Origin: Morchella semilibera | Lineage: Eukaryota; Ascomycota; Pezizomycetes; Pezizales; Morchellaceae | Assembly (NCBI GenBank): GCA_009192285.1 | Contig: CM018607.1 | Location: 682,001 to 746,000 of the forward strand | Length of the DNA: 64,000 nt | Direction: 5' to 3' | Shown: positions 44,316-57,780 of the stretch, piece after piece | Position numbering within the stretch: the stretch's first letter is position 1 | Layout of the letters: every line of letters starts with the position of its first letter | Program-made: the position numbers and the translations under genes | Notes under the pieces: generated by a model | The model's input: the letters and a program-made list of their open reading frames with translations, nothing else | The model's database searches: none | Told to the model about the DNA's origin: nothing

Positions 44316-45453
44316 TGTGTGCGGTGTGATGTACTGTTGTGCGTTGTTTTGGAGCTAGGTGGGGTTTTTTTTTTGTTTGCCGGGTAGATAGGTAGGTAGG
44401 TGGGGAGGGAGGGAGGTAGGAGGGAAGAAGGCCTTCTTATAAGGTCGTGGTGGACACAGTGACCCAGTTAGGTCTGTGCATTGAGGAAATCAAGGATACA
44501 GCGGCTGTGGTCGACGATTGGGTCTTTACGTAAGTCAGATAGCAAAGAAAAGGGTGTTCTGGCGATTTCACTTGCTGGGTGGGTTGACTGACCTATAATA
44601 AGATATAAAGATAGGCGGATTTAGTACTGAGTTGCGATGCTATAGGTAAATACTCATTCCAATTGCATGAATACCGGTATCTTTCCCAGTTGATTAGTGG
44701 CGTCCCGTTGCTGATTGGTTTGGCGGTGTAGATCCGGTCAACTACTCTATATGTAGATACACGATTGTCAAACACCAGCCTCGTGGGAGATGCGATTGCT
44801 ATCAGCCTATCAGTCTTTCACGTGACCAATAATCACTGGTGAAAGAGACATACTCGTACCAGCAAGCCACGTCGCAACTGAATAACTGGTGTAACTTGGC
44901 AGCGGTATCCCGGTACCATTTTAAGAAGAATATATATATATATCTATGCAATGGTTCCAGACTGAAACTACACAATATACTTTCCAAATACCGCAGAAAC
45001 TCCGGACCATGTATCTTCTAATTGGATTGAATAATCATGTGGGTTCCTTTAGATCCAGAATAGATATGAGCAAGAGGATCGTTTTCACTAGATCTCCAGC
45101 TATATGGCCTCGTAATATTTGAAAGAAGACCTTTGTTGTAAACCTATGGATCTCTCTATTAAAGGATACAGTACACAGGATACAATGAATTCATTTCCAT
45201 CCACCAATCTTCACGCGACAAGGGGACCACCCATAAACTGCCAGCCAGCCCAGGCCAACCTATCATGATTGTTTGAGTATACTTCTAAGACTCTTTGACC
45301 AATGAGCAAGTTTTCAAAAGCCACCCTACATCGATGCGCGTTCAAAGCCAGTCTAGAGGTGGTATCATCGATTGGAAGTTCTTTGCGTTACATTCAACTT
45401 GAGTTAATCGAAATAAATAAGATTATCAAAAAGTGGAAAAACTTACCAAAACC
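44316..45453. other. Intergenic, no gene seen
   Basis: The promoter region of the 44315 gene and the downstream region of the 45954 gene. I see nothing further to annotate. Confidence 0.4.
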
Positions 45454-45954
45454 TTAATGTGTGAGTGACACCGGTGTTTCCACCCCATCTTCACTCTCAG
45501 GACCCCCCTACCACCAAACTCAACATCTGAACCCCTCCAAAACCCAGAAAAGGACACTTACCGCACACCCATGGAATCTACAGCCCCAATGATTATCTGA
45601 CCCATTCCCTACCCGAGACCCTAGCGACTCTGAATTCTGGCTATGATCCTGCCCATCTGTTCCTCCATACTCAATAGTTGTAGTTGGTTGTCTCTTCTTC
45701 GCATCATTCATTTCCTTTCTCCTCTCTTTCTCCCACTTCTTCTCCGCCTTCTTTAGCTCCTTTGCTTCCCTCTTTTCGAATTTGAGTTTTGCCTTTAGGA
45801 TCTTCTTCTCGAGCTTCAAGGCGGCTCGGTCAGTGGGAGTGGCGGAGTCTTGGTCGGTGTGAGTGCTTTTGCGGCCTCTGTTTGCTCCGGAGTGGCTGGA
45901 GCTTAGGGCGGAGGCGATGTCCCTTATGGATTCGAAGGGGCTGGGGAAGCACAT
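45454..45954 (-). CDS. Lys/Glu-rich coiled-coil hypothetical protein
   Basis: Exons 45562-45954 and 45454-45507 are joined over a 54-nt intron (GTAAGT donor, GGTAG acceptor, phase 0) to give 148 aa. Without splicing the frame runs into a Trp/Phe-rich stretch typical of intron readthrough. The N-terminus is MCFPSPFESIRDIASAL. Residues about 45-90 form a charged coiled coil (LKLEKKILKAKLKFEKREAK), and the tail is Ser/Asp/Gly-rich. There is no signal peptide or known domain. Partners are unknown. Confidence 0.7.
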
Positions 45955-48900
45955 TGTGTTATGTACTACTCAACCAGAGGGAGCTAAAGAAATTCAGTAG
46001 ACTCCTGGCGAATAGGGAAAAGGGTAGTTGATGGAGTGGTGTATCACCAAGAAGACGGCCGCTAGATGCTAGAGTGCAATGATATAGAGAAGAATAGGCC
46101 GTTGTCTCAATACTGATAGACGGTAGTAAACAAGAAAAAAAGGAATTCAAGAAGGGAAGAGATATCGAGCACATCTACATGTTTAGGTCTAGGATATGTG
46201 GATGACACATATGGCCTAGATCTACTGTAACTTAAGGAACGTATCCGGTTCAGATAGAACAACGTATAGGAAACTGATAGTCGTGTTCGTTCCTTAACAC
46301 TTTATAGTGTTCAAACCCACCCACGCACATTCTGGACGATCGTACGAGTGTATGTGCTTGATGAATTAATCAATCGAGTACTCTATGGGCGGGGATGAGA
46401 GTCTTGAACGCCAGACTGAGTGATTTTCCATGACCCCAATTAACCAAGCAAAAAACCACAACCGAAACCCCAGCCCAAACTGAGACCGACATTTTTTTTT
46501 CCCCATTGCCCCTCTCAAGAGCGCCATTGGGAATATACTATGACTGGATTAAACCCGCCAGACGTAATTCTCTCCCCTCCATATTTCGATGGAATATATA
46601 TCTATATCCCGGGGAAGAGTATGTTCCTTTTGCAGATTAAATTTCAGAGTAGCCGGGCGTCCCAATTCCAACTGAAGCCTCAGGTGCCCCATCGAACTTC
46701 CTGTAAGCAAGTACATACTTAGTTCCCTTGACGTTTAGGCTATGATATGTGGTTGGTATATCAGAGTCCTGCCAAATATAGCTATAACGTTATAATTAGA
46801 ATGTCTTACTTTTAGCTATAAACAATAGCAGACCAATTCCTATAGCCGAGCAGTCGATTGCAGTCAAGTCCCTACTTGTCGGACCCCGCACTATTTATAT
46901 TTAACTTGAGCTCTGGCCTGGTTAGGGTCGGTTGCCTCCAAGGAGATTTTCGGGTGATTTGGGTTCGTTCCGGTAGATCATTGAGGTCAACGGCTTAGAG
47001 GTGTAATCTATACGTATACAATGCCCCCAGCTTGCTGAGTGGTAAGGGGGGGGGGGGGGGTTAGCCGGGGGGGGCTTGTTGGTCGTGGACCATTGAAAGC
47101 TTATTTCAGGTGCCGCATCTTGGCTTGGAGGTTCCCCGGCTGAATGCTAGCTAGAGCCTAATTGCAAACCATCACCCTTAGATAAAATCTTCAACAGAAT
47201 ATCTCCATTAACACGCTTAGTATCACCCTCAGACCTCAATGGATGTGGGCATAATTGGTAAGTGTCAATCCAATGTAGTCCATACCCCGACGAACTAATT
47301 AAGCTGACTAGCTGTCAATCACACCTAGAACAATGCTCACCGAGATAGATCTACATCGCTAGCTCCCGGCCCCTACGGCACCGTCATACCTTGACCGTTA
47401 GGCCTAAAATAAATGTCAAGCTTCAATGTCTAGCCCCTTCGTCTCGAGATCCGAGCCCCAGGACAGAAATAACCACCACGCGCATACTTCCAAAACGAGG
47501 ATCTATCACCACAATCTCGTTCCATGGCCACGGGCTGGGGGGAGGCGATTTCCCTGATCTTATACTTACTTTATGGATATACTTAAGTTTGTCTGGCTCA
47601 AAAACAATCATATTCAGGGGCAATGTCACTATGAGCAACGGTTGAAAGGTATGTAGGTAAGTATTGAGCCCGAAAATATATGAAGGAAGGGGAAGTGGGG
47701 GTAGACGATGCTGGGGAAGTGGCGATCTCACCACGGACACGCTTGGCTGTGGCTTCTAATTTGATTACCTAGCACCATGAAGTTTACATTTTTACCCCAG
47801 CTACCCGAATTTCGATCTTTTGTAACATCTCATTCCGATGGTACTTCACTCCTGTCTCAACACAGATGGTTTCAGGCACAGTCCGACCCTTTAGGGCAGC
47901 CAGCATCTCGACCTGCCCCCCAATATGCACCGGATTTCTTATCTTGTGCATAGTTCCTCGCAAGTTTAATACAATAGGGATTTACCTAATGCGCCTATAC
48001 CCCGTGGAATCTCTTGCTCGGAGGTGGGGGTACTAGTAATTGATACAAGCTTAATGAAAGGCCCATAATATTTCAGCGAAAGATGATCCGGTTGAACTTC
48101 GTCACTTGCTTTTCTACCTATGGGCACAAATAGTGAGGGAACCTGCATATTTGACACATCTGTCCTAACAAAGAGGCACCGTTTTGGAAAGAAGAAGGCG
48201 CTTCAGCATTGAGAAAAAGAAAATAACGACAGCCTCCCAGCCAAGTTTGACCAACTTTACCTTATCGGGGATCATCACAGATTGCCGGGAAATCCTCACA
48301 CTTAGACAACCTATCAGATTCAGCGCCAGATCAGGATATCTTAAGGGTACACGCACATACTTCAAACTTAGAACTTCAGCTACTACTCACTTAGGCCTAA
48401 ATAACGGGCTAAATGGGTATATCTAATAACTGGTCAGAAATGACGGCAGCTGCGAGTAGTTACCTCTGTTATATAGGAGGCAAACAGAAAAAAACGGAAT
48501 TGAAGTAACATGCTTTGCGGGATTCGTCAGTTGATGGCAGGGGAAGTCAGGCACTTCGGTATTCATAGTAGCAGTCCATGAGACCAGTACAATCACCCAT
48601 CAAAGTGTTGATTACATGCACCGTAACAAGGTTAATACCTTGATAATAGCCGCCGCTAATTACCTATCACTATCTGGAATCGAGAACGGGCAGCAACTGC
48701 TTATTTTTAGGAGCGAGCACCTTATCCCGTGGGTTCTAGGCATCTGAGAAATCTCGATGTTTTAGGGAACTCTAAGCGCAATCAAAACCGTCGGGGTAAT
48801 TCTGCCTTCTTGTCATTGATGGCCTCTTTGACCCAACTCTGAAGACTGGATAATAAAACGGGTAGTGGGCCGTGTGGATCGCCCACTATATGTTGTGACC

Positions 48901-49758
48901 CTTCTACCATTGATAAAATGTAATCAGAGTCACAGCATGGGCTCGGGTTCGTCCATATTATGCAATGCCAGCTATTAAGTCAGGCTGGTCCTGTATTAAA
49001 CTTTATTGCCGCCTTAATGAATGCTAACGGAATACATGTACATATACGCATGTACCATGTGATGTACGTTCTTGGCGTAGTGCAGCGATCCCACAGGCAC
49101 AAGTTACACTCTGTACTTTACTATAGGTGTTTGCATACTGCTCAGGTACCACATGTGCGGTCTTACGGGTTGAACCTGTCATTCTCAATTGTACCCGACT
49201 GGCGAATATCGGGTCCTTGCTTACTTTTGGCTACACCAACGAGGAATCAAACAAGAACCGGGTGTGAGCAGCAAAAGTATATTTCTATATGTCATTTTGA
49301 TGAGAGCTCAGAGTTCGACTTCCATCACATTATCCAATTATTACAGGATGGACACCTCTCCGGTGGGCTTTATATGGAAGACAAGGAAAGTGAAGAAGAG
49401 GAAAAGGCAGAAGGCAGCACAGCATTCAAGAAAAGAAAATTCGTGTTTAATTGATCTTGGCGCTATTCAGATCAACTGCCCGCCTGTGAAATCATCTATC
49501 CGCCTTGTCTTCGCTTACACAAGGCCGGCAAAAAGATACACAAAGCCAAGCATGTTGGTGTTCTTTCCCCTTGTCATAGCTCCAAAGAATCTGCCCCACC
49601 ACCCCGCCGCCCTCCCGTACGTCCGCCTCGTAACCACCTCCTATGCCACCGGTTGTTAGCAATAATCCCCAAACTGCAGTAATGGCGGTAGGGCCTGGTG
49701 GATGGAGGGCAGTGCGAATAGAGGATGGAGAGAAGAGGGATAGGGGGGGTAACAATAC
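45955..49758. other. Intergenic, no clear gene
   Basis: ORFs at 47423-47740 (-), 48960-49454 (+) and 49189-49659 (+) reach 84-164 codons but overlap each other or lack codon bias and domains. A 15-nt G run lies at 47046-47060. Confidence 0.4.
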
Positions 49759-49947
49759 CTAATCGAACCTCCAGAGAAGGCCCCCCTTTACTTCAGTATA
49801 GGTATTGCTCGAATCGTCGAAAATCCACTTCGGTATGTGTTCGCGGATGTCGGGGAGTTCCTCAGTGGTAAGGGTCATGGAGAAGAAGCCGTAGTGCCAG
49901 TCCGGTGTCTCGGCGGTGGGCTCGAAGAGGTAGACGTAGTACTTCAT
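49759..49947 (-). CDS. Small hypothetical protein
   Basis: A single 62-aa ORF starts MKYYVYLFEPTAETPDWHYG and ends GGLLWRFD. Codon use is strongly C/G-ending (TAC, GTC, CTC, TTC, GAG), which non-coding DNA nearby does not show. The protein is acidic and rich in aromatics, with no signal peptide or membrane segment. It is too short for a domain assignment. The stop is followed by GTATTG, so a further exon is possible but not needed. Confidence 0.65.
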   Translation of the reverse strand: MKYYVYLFEPTAETPDWHYGFFSMTLTTEELPDIREHIPKWIFDDSSNTYTEVKGGLLWRFD

Positions 49948-50327
49948 TGTAAAGCGGGGAATTGAATGTGATGCTTATGCGAGGCTTGAAGGGATGAACG
50001 AGGATGGATGGATGGATGGATCAGAAGATGAGTTGGAGTGGTGGGGGGTTTTAAGGAGAACCTAGTCGGCTTATGATGACTAGTGCAACCTGGCACCGCC
50101 GGAGCTCAGCCGCTTCCCGGTGCTTGCCATCCAATTCTATGGATCCCGTGTCGCCGGCTCCGAATCATGTGATGTCACTCGATGTCGGTACCCGTGCCTT
50201 GATTCGAAAACTAATCTTCCTAGAACGAGCAGAAGGTCAAACTCAATCATAATAAGCACTAAGAAGCACATTATCAGCTATAAATTTAATCATAAGCCTG
50301 ATAAGCTCTTAGCTTAGAATCCAATTG

Positions 50328-50343
50328 TAACCCTAACCCTAAC
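50328..50343. repeat. Interstitial telomere-like repeat
   Basis: TAACCCTAACCCTAAC is two and a half copies of the fungal telomere unit TTAGGG on the opposite strand. It is too short for a telomere. Confidence 0.5.
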
Positions 50344-53300
50344 ATAAACGAAGCTTGTATACCCCGAATGAACGTAGTGAATGAAGGGTATAGGGGCCAG
50401 AGTTAGTTTCACTCTCGGTTCGGTTTGGATATCTTATAAGACTAATAAACCTAGCCTCAAGATATCTTCAAACAATCATGGTATCAACAGGTAGAGACAA
50501 TGCCTTGAAACTACATGTACTACCACTTATCCATACAAAATCTGATAAGCATTCAAGAACTGCTGAGACTTTAGTGCTAATGTAAAAGATATTGGCTGCG
50601 GCAGCGGAATACAACCTGTCATACTTTGTAATACAGGAATGTTAGTAGCCCTTTTATCACAATATATAACCGCCTTGGCAAAGAAGCAGTACTAATATCA
50701 AAGACAATAGCGGTCTAGACCCTCCGCAATTATTACGGTCGACAGGATATACTTGCTCGTAGAAATAATCCTAATGGCTGAAATACATCCAACAGCTAAC
50801 CTGCATGCAATCAATGAGTCTAATAAAAAAAACACCCAACGGCTAACTAAACATTGTCCCGAGTGATAAACTGTGATCAATGCTGGTTCACTAACTCAGG
50901 CTGTTGAGCTGCCAAGCACAGTTACCATTCAAGGGTCAGTAGAGTGATTATTATTATGTGAGCCTATTAGGTGACCGAGTTAGTAGGAGTAAATAGACTT
51001 ATTTGATGGCTTGGCCTCTGGATTCCCTTAAACAATATAATTCCCAACTAGCCATCGAAAATTTATGCAAACCTCCACCGATCAGAAATAACGTCTGTGT
51101 GTACAACTTCGGGAGCATATGCATAACATGGATGAGTAATTTCTTATAAATTAATAGTGAATAAAAGCCCTCGTTTCTGGGATGCTATAGCGCAAGTAGC
51201 GCCGCCACTACCGTATCTTATGCGTTATAGCACGAATATACATGCTCAATGCATTGAGCACACGCATAGTTTGTACCAATCTAAATAACCCCATCCCGCC
51301 CTTCGCTTCGTAGCGGCCATCACTTCTCAATCCTGGTATCATATTCCAGAGTGCATGCATTGAATCATAAAATAAAACCGCGCAAGCGTGGTTAATGAAC
51401 CTGGGGGTATCCTTCCACCATTTCTCCGACCCAAGCGAATAAAGAAATGATTTCTAGATCCTTTCTTGTTCTGGGCTCTAAAGAGGGGAAGATCTAGGTC
51501 CGTTTCAATCTTACTTTGCAGCGCAGGGATTACAGGCTATTATATTATTGTAAGAGTGAAGTTGGTGATCGAATACTGAAATCCGATGAAACTTATATTA
51601 TGAAGATCCCGATCGACGTTTTAATTAATCATTTTGTCACGTCGATTGTTGACCCCCTCTCCCCCCCCTCCCCCCTAATTTGATTGCGGCGGTCGATACA
51701 TGCACATGTACGCACCTGTACGTACATGTACTGACCCCAGGTTTTCTTACATGTATTATCAGTACGAACCTATACACGTACGTACATCCTTGTGTGGACA
51801 AGTAAACAAGTAATGAAAGAGTTATTGTTGCCTACTAAATATAATATTGGCCCGATAACTACCACCGTAAATAATACAAAGCATACATACCAGGATATAT
51901 CAACATATACTGTGCAATTATAAGAAGTATGCAGTAAATGAAGTAATTGCATTCCTCCATCTTCCGGGGACGCTAGCAGAAGAGGGAGGTGCGACTAGCC
52001 CCGAGGACTCGACTAAAAGGTTGCGTGTTTAGGTCACAGATGCAGTGACATATAGACAAAAGCCGTATCTGCCTAACCAATTACCTATTGATTAATTATA
52101 TACTATCACGGGTGTTACCCATAGCGTTCTGATGATTACCAGTTCGTGACAGTTCGGGTTTGGTTTCATCGAGTGATGGTTCGTGAGTACCTAAGTACAC
52201 CATATCATCTGGATGGGAGTCTAGAATATTTGATAGATCACATTTCTAGCGTCGTTAGCTTATTATAAAGCTGCAATCACACCATGTGCGGATCACCGTT
52301 TCGCGAGATGTGAACTCAGCTTCTTTATCTCTCTTCTGGAAGCCAAAATCTCGGCTTGCCTAAAGTTGGGCCGAGTACACGCATAGAGCCAAAATATTCT
52401 GCTAGTCCGAGAGGACCGGTTTTCACTAGATGCAGGTACGTACCCACCTTGCTAGTTGTCAATATCTGAAATCCTTGCTTCCAACGGGTAATTTGATTCC
52501 GTAGCTGGCAAGAAAAATTGAGATATTCGCCATTTCATAAGACCCAACCGCCTTTTCTTTCCCCCACACGTCAATTGAGCCGAAAATAAAGACAACGCAA
52601 TGTGCTTTAAAAACCTGGATTTATCTAGCTCCAGCCTGCTTCTGGCCCAGAACGCACCATCTTAGCTCACTTTCAATGATCTACCTAGCCGAACTTAAAA
52701 CCCCGTTTTTCAGTTTTTAAGAGTAGGCGAGAGAGTAAGCCTGTTGTATACATTGGTTCTGGTTGTTGGGTATATATCTGTGTGTATTCAAATCCTTCCC
52801 GGGGCAAAGTATCTTCGCCACGTGGACTCGATTTCGATTTGATGCTCAGCCATTTGGGAAAAAAATTGGCCCCCTCCCAACTCATGCGGTGTGGACCGTG
52901 TGGGCTAGAAACGTTCTCTATTTCTCTCAAAAGTCGCTAATGAGACTAAACTATAAGACCATATTACAAGGAAATAAATCACCAAGCTCGCTGTGAGGAG
53001 GGAGACGGGATCAACCACCGCCTCGCTTACTCTGCCGTCTTAGAACTATAATTGATATTCATGAGGATTTTCAGTGATCGATGCTATCTGCCAGCAAAAC
53101 TCAGTCAGGCTCAAAATTGCTGCAGAAAAAAAATCTTATTCCAAGGGGGTGACATAACTAAACCATGCCAGTACTAGGGAGTCTGCCGGAGCGCCTCTCC
53201 GGATTCCCGCTCCTACCTCCACATATTACCCCACATATCGATTTGATCCTGGCCTGTCTTTTGCCTGGATATCTACTCTATCTAGGTAGAATATCTGTCG

Positions 53301-56300
53301 GTCAGATACGTACAGCCTGCCAAGGATGGGCCGTTTAGAATTCTCATTCGTTCGTTCGAGCGGAAAACCTGTTGCTGACCGACTGACGCTGTACTCGGGT
53401 TGTGAGGTACCAAGATAGAAAAGGGCCGGGATACCTTTCTATACTCAGATTTACAATCATTTCTCACTCTTGGTACCGGAAGCAGATCCCCTGAGTATAT
53501 TCTAGGCTTTTATCTTGTCGTATCGCCACATGAGTATCGCTCCACAATCATGACATACATCACATATCTTTTTCAGCATCAGCAAAGGCTATGCTACGCA
53601 TTCATTGGCGGAAATGGGGGCCGCTGTTCCGTTTTTGGCCAAGCACTAAGAGGAGAAAGTAGGGTTCTAGAGGGCACACGGAAGTTTTACCAGGGGTACG
53701 TTGACATTTAAGCCAACAGCCACTGAATGTTGGCGTCGTACATACGCATCTATGAATATGATGTAGAAGTGGAAAATCTAGAATGTCTCAGATATGATTC
53801 GGTCAGTTTTTTGAGTTACAGTACTGGCTTGAAAGATATGTAGGTGGACCGGCTCTTTTATTCAGCCCTGCTGTTTGTATTGTAGGATTAAAATTTCCCA
53901 TGTTTACAGGTTGAGGGATCCGGATTAGATAGAAACCGGTGTGGAGTACTTTGCTGACCAAGTCTGATACATGAAATTCGCAATAGTGTTATGTCCTCAT
54001 TTAGTTACAATGTCTCGGTTTCTCCTAGTATCCATATCCAGTATATACTAGTGGTGAAATACACGCAATTTCTTAGTGAGGTAAGGAAATTAAATACATG
54101 TGCCGTGAAGGAAAACTGATATCGGCATCATGTGAAAATACATATAAATAAGGCTTTTGCTGTCAAAGCTACATCCAGCTAGGCCGAGTTCCTTACTATG
54201 CAGGCATATGCCCATTTACCTATCAGCTAATGTACCTACATACAAATCCCAGTACATACTTGACTCTAGCAAGACTAGCTAAATTAACGAAGCATAAAGG
54301 CATCTGACATGTTCTGGTGGCCATTTTAAACACATGATGAAAACCACTATCCTTCCCATTTCTAGCTTAGAAGATTAAATTCCAGCCCTTCGAATGTAAC
54401 AAACGCCTCTTGGTCGCGGGAGGAGGTGTAGGGTATGTAAGTACGCCACTTGATGGCCGGAGTATATACCCTATCTAGCAATAGTGTCCCTCCTGTTATG
54501 GTTTGATGGCAGTTAGGGTTACTCTTCGTCTAGCGTTTCTCGTAATACCTCGAATCCCTACGTACATACCTCAGTAGAGTAAAATGTGTGCTTGCATGTA
54601 GTGGGGACTTTTACGGGGGGGCGGTGCATGTAGAGAGATGAAACTGTGAGTGTATATGGGATGCTACGCTTGGGACAGTAGACGCACGGTTCTAAGCGAG
54701 CTGGCAGCGTTTGTAGATAGCGCAATTTGTGGCTTGACCCTTCGATCTCACACATCTCTCCTTCTTTTATCGCTTGTATTCCACCCGGATTTGTTGACGC
54801 GCATGAACAATCTAGTCAGTAAAGAGGAACGGAGGCATGGATCTTAATATCGGCCTATTTGTTTCCATAGGCTTGGTTCCTTCCTACTACCCCCGAGGGG
54901 CACATCGTACCTACATGGAATACCCTCCCAGGCTATGTTTACAGATGTATATAATGAGTTTATATAGCAGCCTCTCAGATGACGCATGGTAATAATTTCA
55001 TGTGCCTATTAGGGCCTTATTATCTGATTTGTTTGATTGGGGAATAGTTCTTACGTACGTTGACGATATGTATGAATCTTGGCCAAGAAGGTACGAGACC
55101 TTTGCAAACCAGCTCCCTCAGGAAGCGAACCCCTGTCTGCATACAGAGTCAAGTCTTAAACTCGCGGGTACCTGACCCTACTCTCTATCACATCACTCAA
55201 ACAGTTCAATCCAGCCGTAAGCGAACCCAGAAACAACCTGGAGAAACTATATGACTGTAATTTTCAACCTACCTCGGCGCGGCCGCTCTTTCGCTTATAG
55301 CAGGGTGCCTAGGTAAATACTCTTGATCACCACCATGGCCTATCCCTGTCGCAAATCAAACTTTCAGTTCGCTTCAGTAGTTCACTATAAACAAATGAAT
55401 TTGCATATAGAGTCTTATATTATCAATCTAGGTATACTACCTCATATGTAGCCAGGGTAAAAGTCTTGAGTGAGGGATCTATATTCCACAAGGAGTAAAA
55501 TTCCCGGGGATCCCATCTACTTCATGACACCTTCGCATTATTAGGGGTGAAGTCACAATCAGTTCAGTCAATCCTTAGGTCGTATCGTATCTCTTTTTCT
55601 TTTTCTTTTTTTTTTGCCCCTCTCCCCCCCTCGCTTTTGTGTGCACATTGCGGGCATAACATCGTTTCCAAACTGTATCTGCGCCAGAAGGGCGTATAGG
55701 GCTTTTCTCCTCTTTGTACCCCTAGAACTTGCAGGAGGCCCTACTTTGTACCCCGCTAGGCGGAAGGGAGAAATAAAACGGTTCGTCTATCTTTAGAGTA
55801 GAGTAGATAGCCCCACCACTTAGGCCATAGCACCAATGAGAACACACCATGCGGTGCGGGGACCAATGGAGCTAGGCAAGAAAGAATCATCTAGAAGACA
55901 GCCAAATGTTCCAGATGGCTATCATTCCAAGGTTCAATTGGAGTTTTGGGGTCCTTCTGGCTGCCAGAGGTGGGACAGTACTGCAGTACGCTCAGAGAGC
56001 ATGGCAGGGAAGCACCTAAGACGGCCTCTGGGCGCCGGTAGGTGAGGTAGCACAATTCCAAGATCATAGCCCAATAGATTCCCGATCTCTATCTAAAAAT
56101 GTCAGGGGGTGGGCATCATATCGAATTCAGGGGGGGGGGGGGGCTATTCCTTCTTTCTTCTCTTCCCTTATCGTGTTCGGGCAACGGCATCTTGGCCAGA
56201 TAAGATTCAAATCTCCAGAATTGATGGCTGGTTCTACGGCAGAGTATGATATGGCATATGCAGGGTAGAAAAGTAGTAGGTAGGTGCTCTGCTCTACAGG

Positions 56301-57759
56301 ACGTGTAGTAGTATCCTCAGCAGAGTAGGGGAGTATGTGGAGCACTGTGCACGTGGAGTCGTCATCACACATCATGTACTCTGCCAACTTTTTCTTTTCC
56401 TGCGTGAGCTATGTAGCTAGATGCCCAAAGTCAGCGGCTATCTTAGATGAATAGAGTGTTCTTACCATGCTTATGTAGGTTACATGTAGTTAGACTAGTT
56501 CCTCTTTTACTACATGACTACATGTTTGTAGAGTAAGCTACAATTCCGTATACGTTGTCAAGTCTCAATTAATTATCTTGAATACAAGAACGTACCGATG
56601 ATATCTGTACCCAGTCATAATCAGCTAAGTTCAGTATGGTTCATGTGGCATCTGCATAGAAGTCTGTTATGTTCCTGCCAGTTATTGGCAAATGTAGCTA
56701 CACTTACTACTTAGGACTGGACGCGTAGGTGCAAGACAGAAAAAAAGAAAGAAAAAAGAAGAAAAAAAAGCAAAGACCCAATCGGAAGCCATCGCACATA
56801 ACCTAACACACATCTCTTTTCGGACGACTTATTAACACGCCTCTTCACCGCACTCTGTAAATTCAGAGACCACTTGTTTCTCTGTAGACTGCTTTAGTAG
56901 CCGGTAGGTAACGTTAACGGAGCTCCGGAAAAACAGCAAATCCGCTCGTGAATACTTGGTAGTAGCCGGCCCAATCAGGGCCTAGAGCTCCTAAAACCAA
57001 AAAAAACAATCTTCGCTAAAATGATACATATGCTTGCTGATTCTATGCGACCTCACCACGGGCACGATTTCGATTCGTTGCACCCTCCCCCCCCTCTTCC
57101 CCCCTCCTCTCCCTTCGTTCTCCAGCTTTAACGCGGTGAAGAAGATGTGATGCATACAGAACTGGTAGTGTAATATGTACTCAACAGTTTAGGTCAACCT
57201 CTGCATGCACGTCCACCCAGCCAACCCGAACCATGCGGTTCTATTATTACTGCAACCCAGAGCGTTGGCTCGACCAGTAGTAACCCCTACCCACCATTGC
57301 AACTCCACCACAACCACCAACCAACCCTAGAACCGGCCGGCCGGCGGAGACTCGGGCCCATACCCCGTAAAATATATTAAGACGAAAACGATACCCCGGC
57401 CCCCACATTACCGAGAAAACAGCTGCGGTAAGAGGGGTGAGAAAAAACGACGTGAGTTCGCTCCCGAGCCCTTGAATTGCCCAGGATCCTTGTTCCAAGG
57501 CCCCGTATGATGTATCTGATGTATCTTGGATGGCCTGGGGGTTGGGACGTGTCGAGGCAGGGACAAGAATATGATGTGAGAGCGAACACAAAACACATTT
57601 TTGCTAAATTCTCCCCAATGTGATAGGTGAATTTCTTAACACATAAGACACAGAAAGAAAAAGGAAAATAAAAAGTAAAGAGTAAAAAAATACCAGTCTA
57701 GAATAGGAGTTGACACCTGCCTACCCGCCTTGACCCTAGAGGTTGGGAGGAAGGGGTGC

Positions 57760-57780
57760 GGGGGGGGGGGGGGGGGGGGG
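57760..57780. repeat. G homopolymer, 21 nt
   Basis: A run of 21 G, the same length as the run at 10900-10920. Others, of 14-15 G, occur at 47046-47060 and 56130-56143. Confidence 0.9.

Noticed and set aside
43566-44387. 273-aa plus-strand ORF and 105-aa minus-strand ORF
   Set aside because: Both run through CAC/CCA and GACGA microsatellites and have low-complexity products with no domain.
48960-49659. Two overlapping plus-strand ORFs of 164 and 156 aa
   Set aside because: They overlap in different frames, the first contains intergenic ATGTAC-type sequence, and neither has codon bias or a domain.
50328-50343. Telomere or chromosome end
   Set aside because: Only two and a half CCCTAA units in the middle of the window; genes lie on both sides.
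57247-57591. 114-aa minus-strand ORF
   Set aside because: No recognisable domain; competing ORFs in two other frames of the same strand show that the segment is simply stop-poor.
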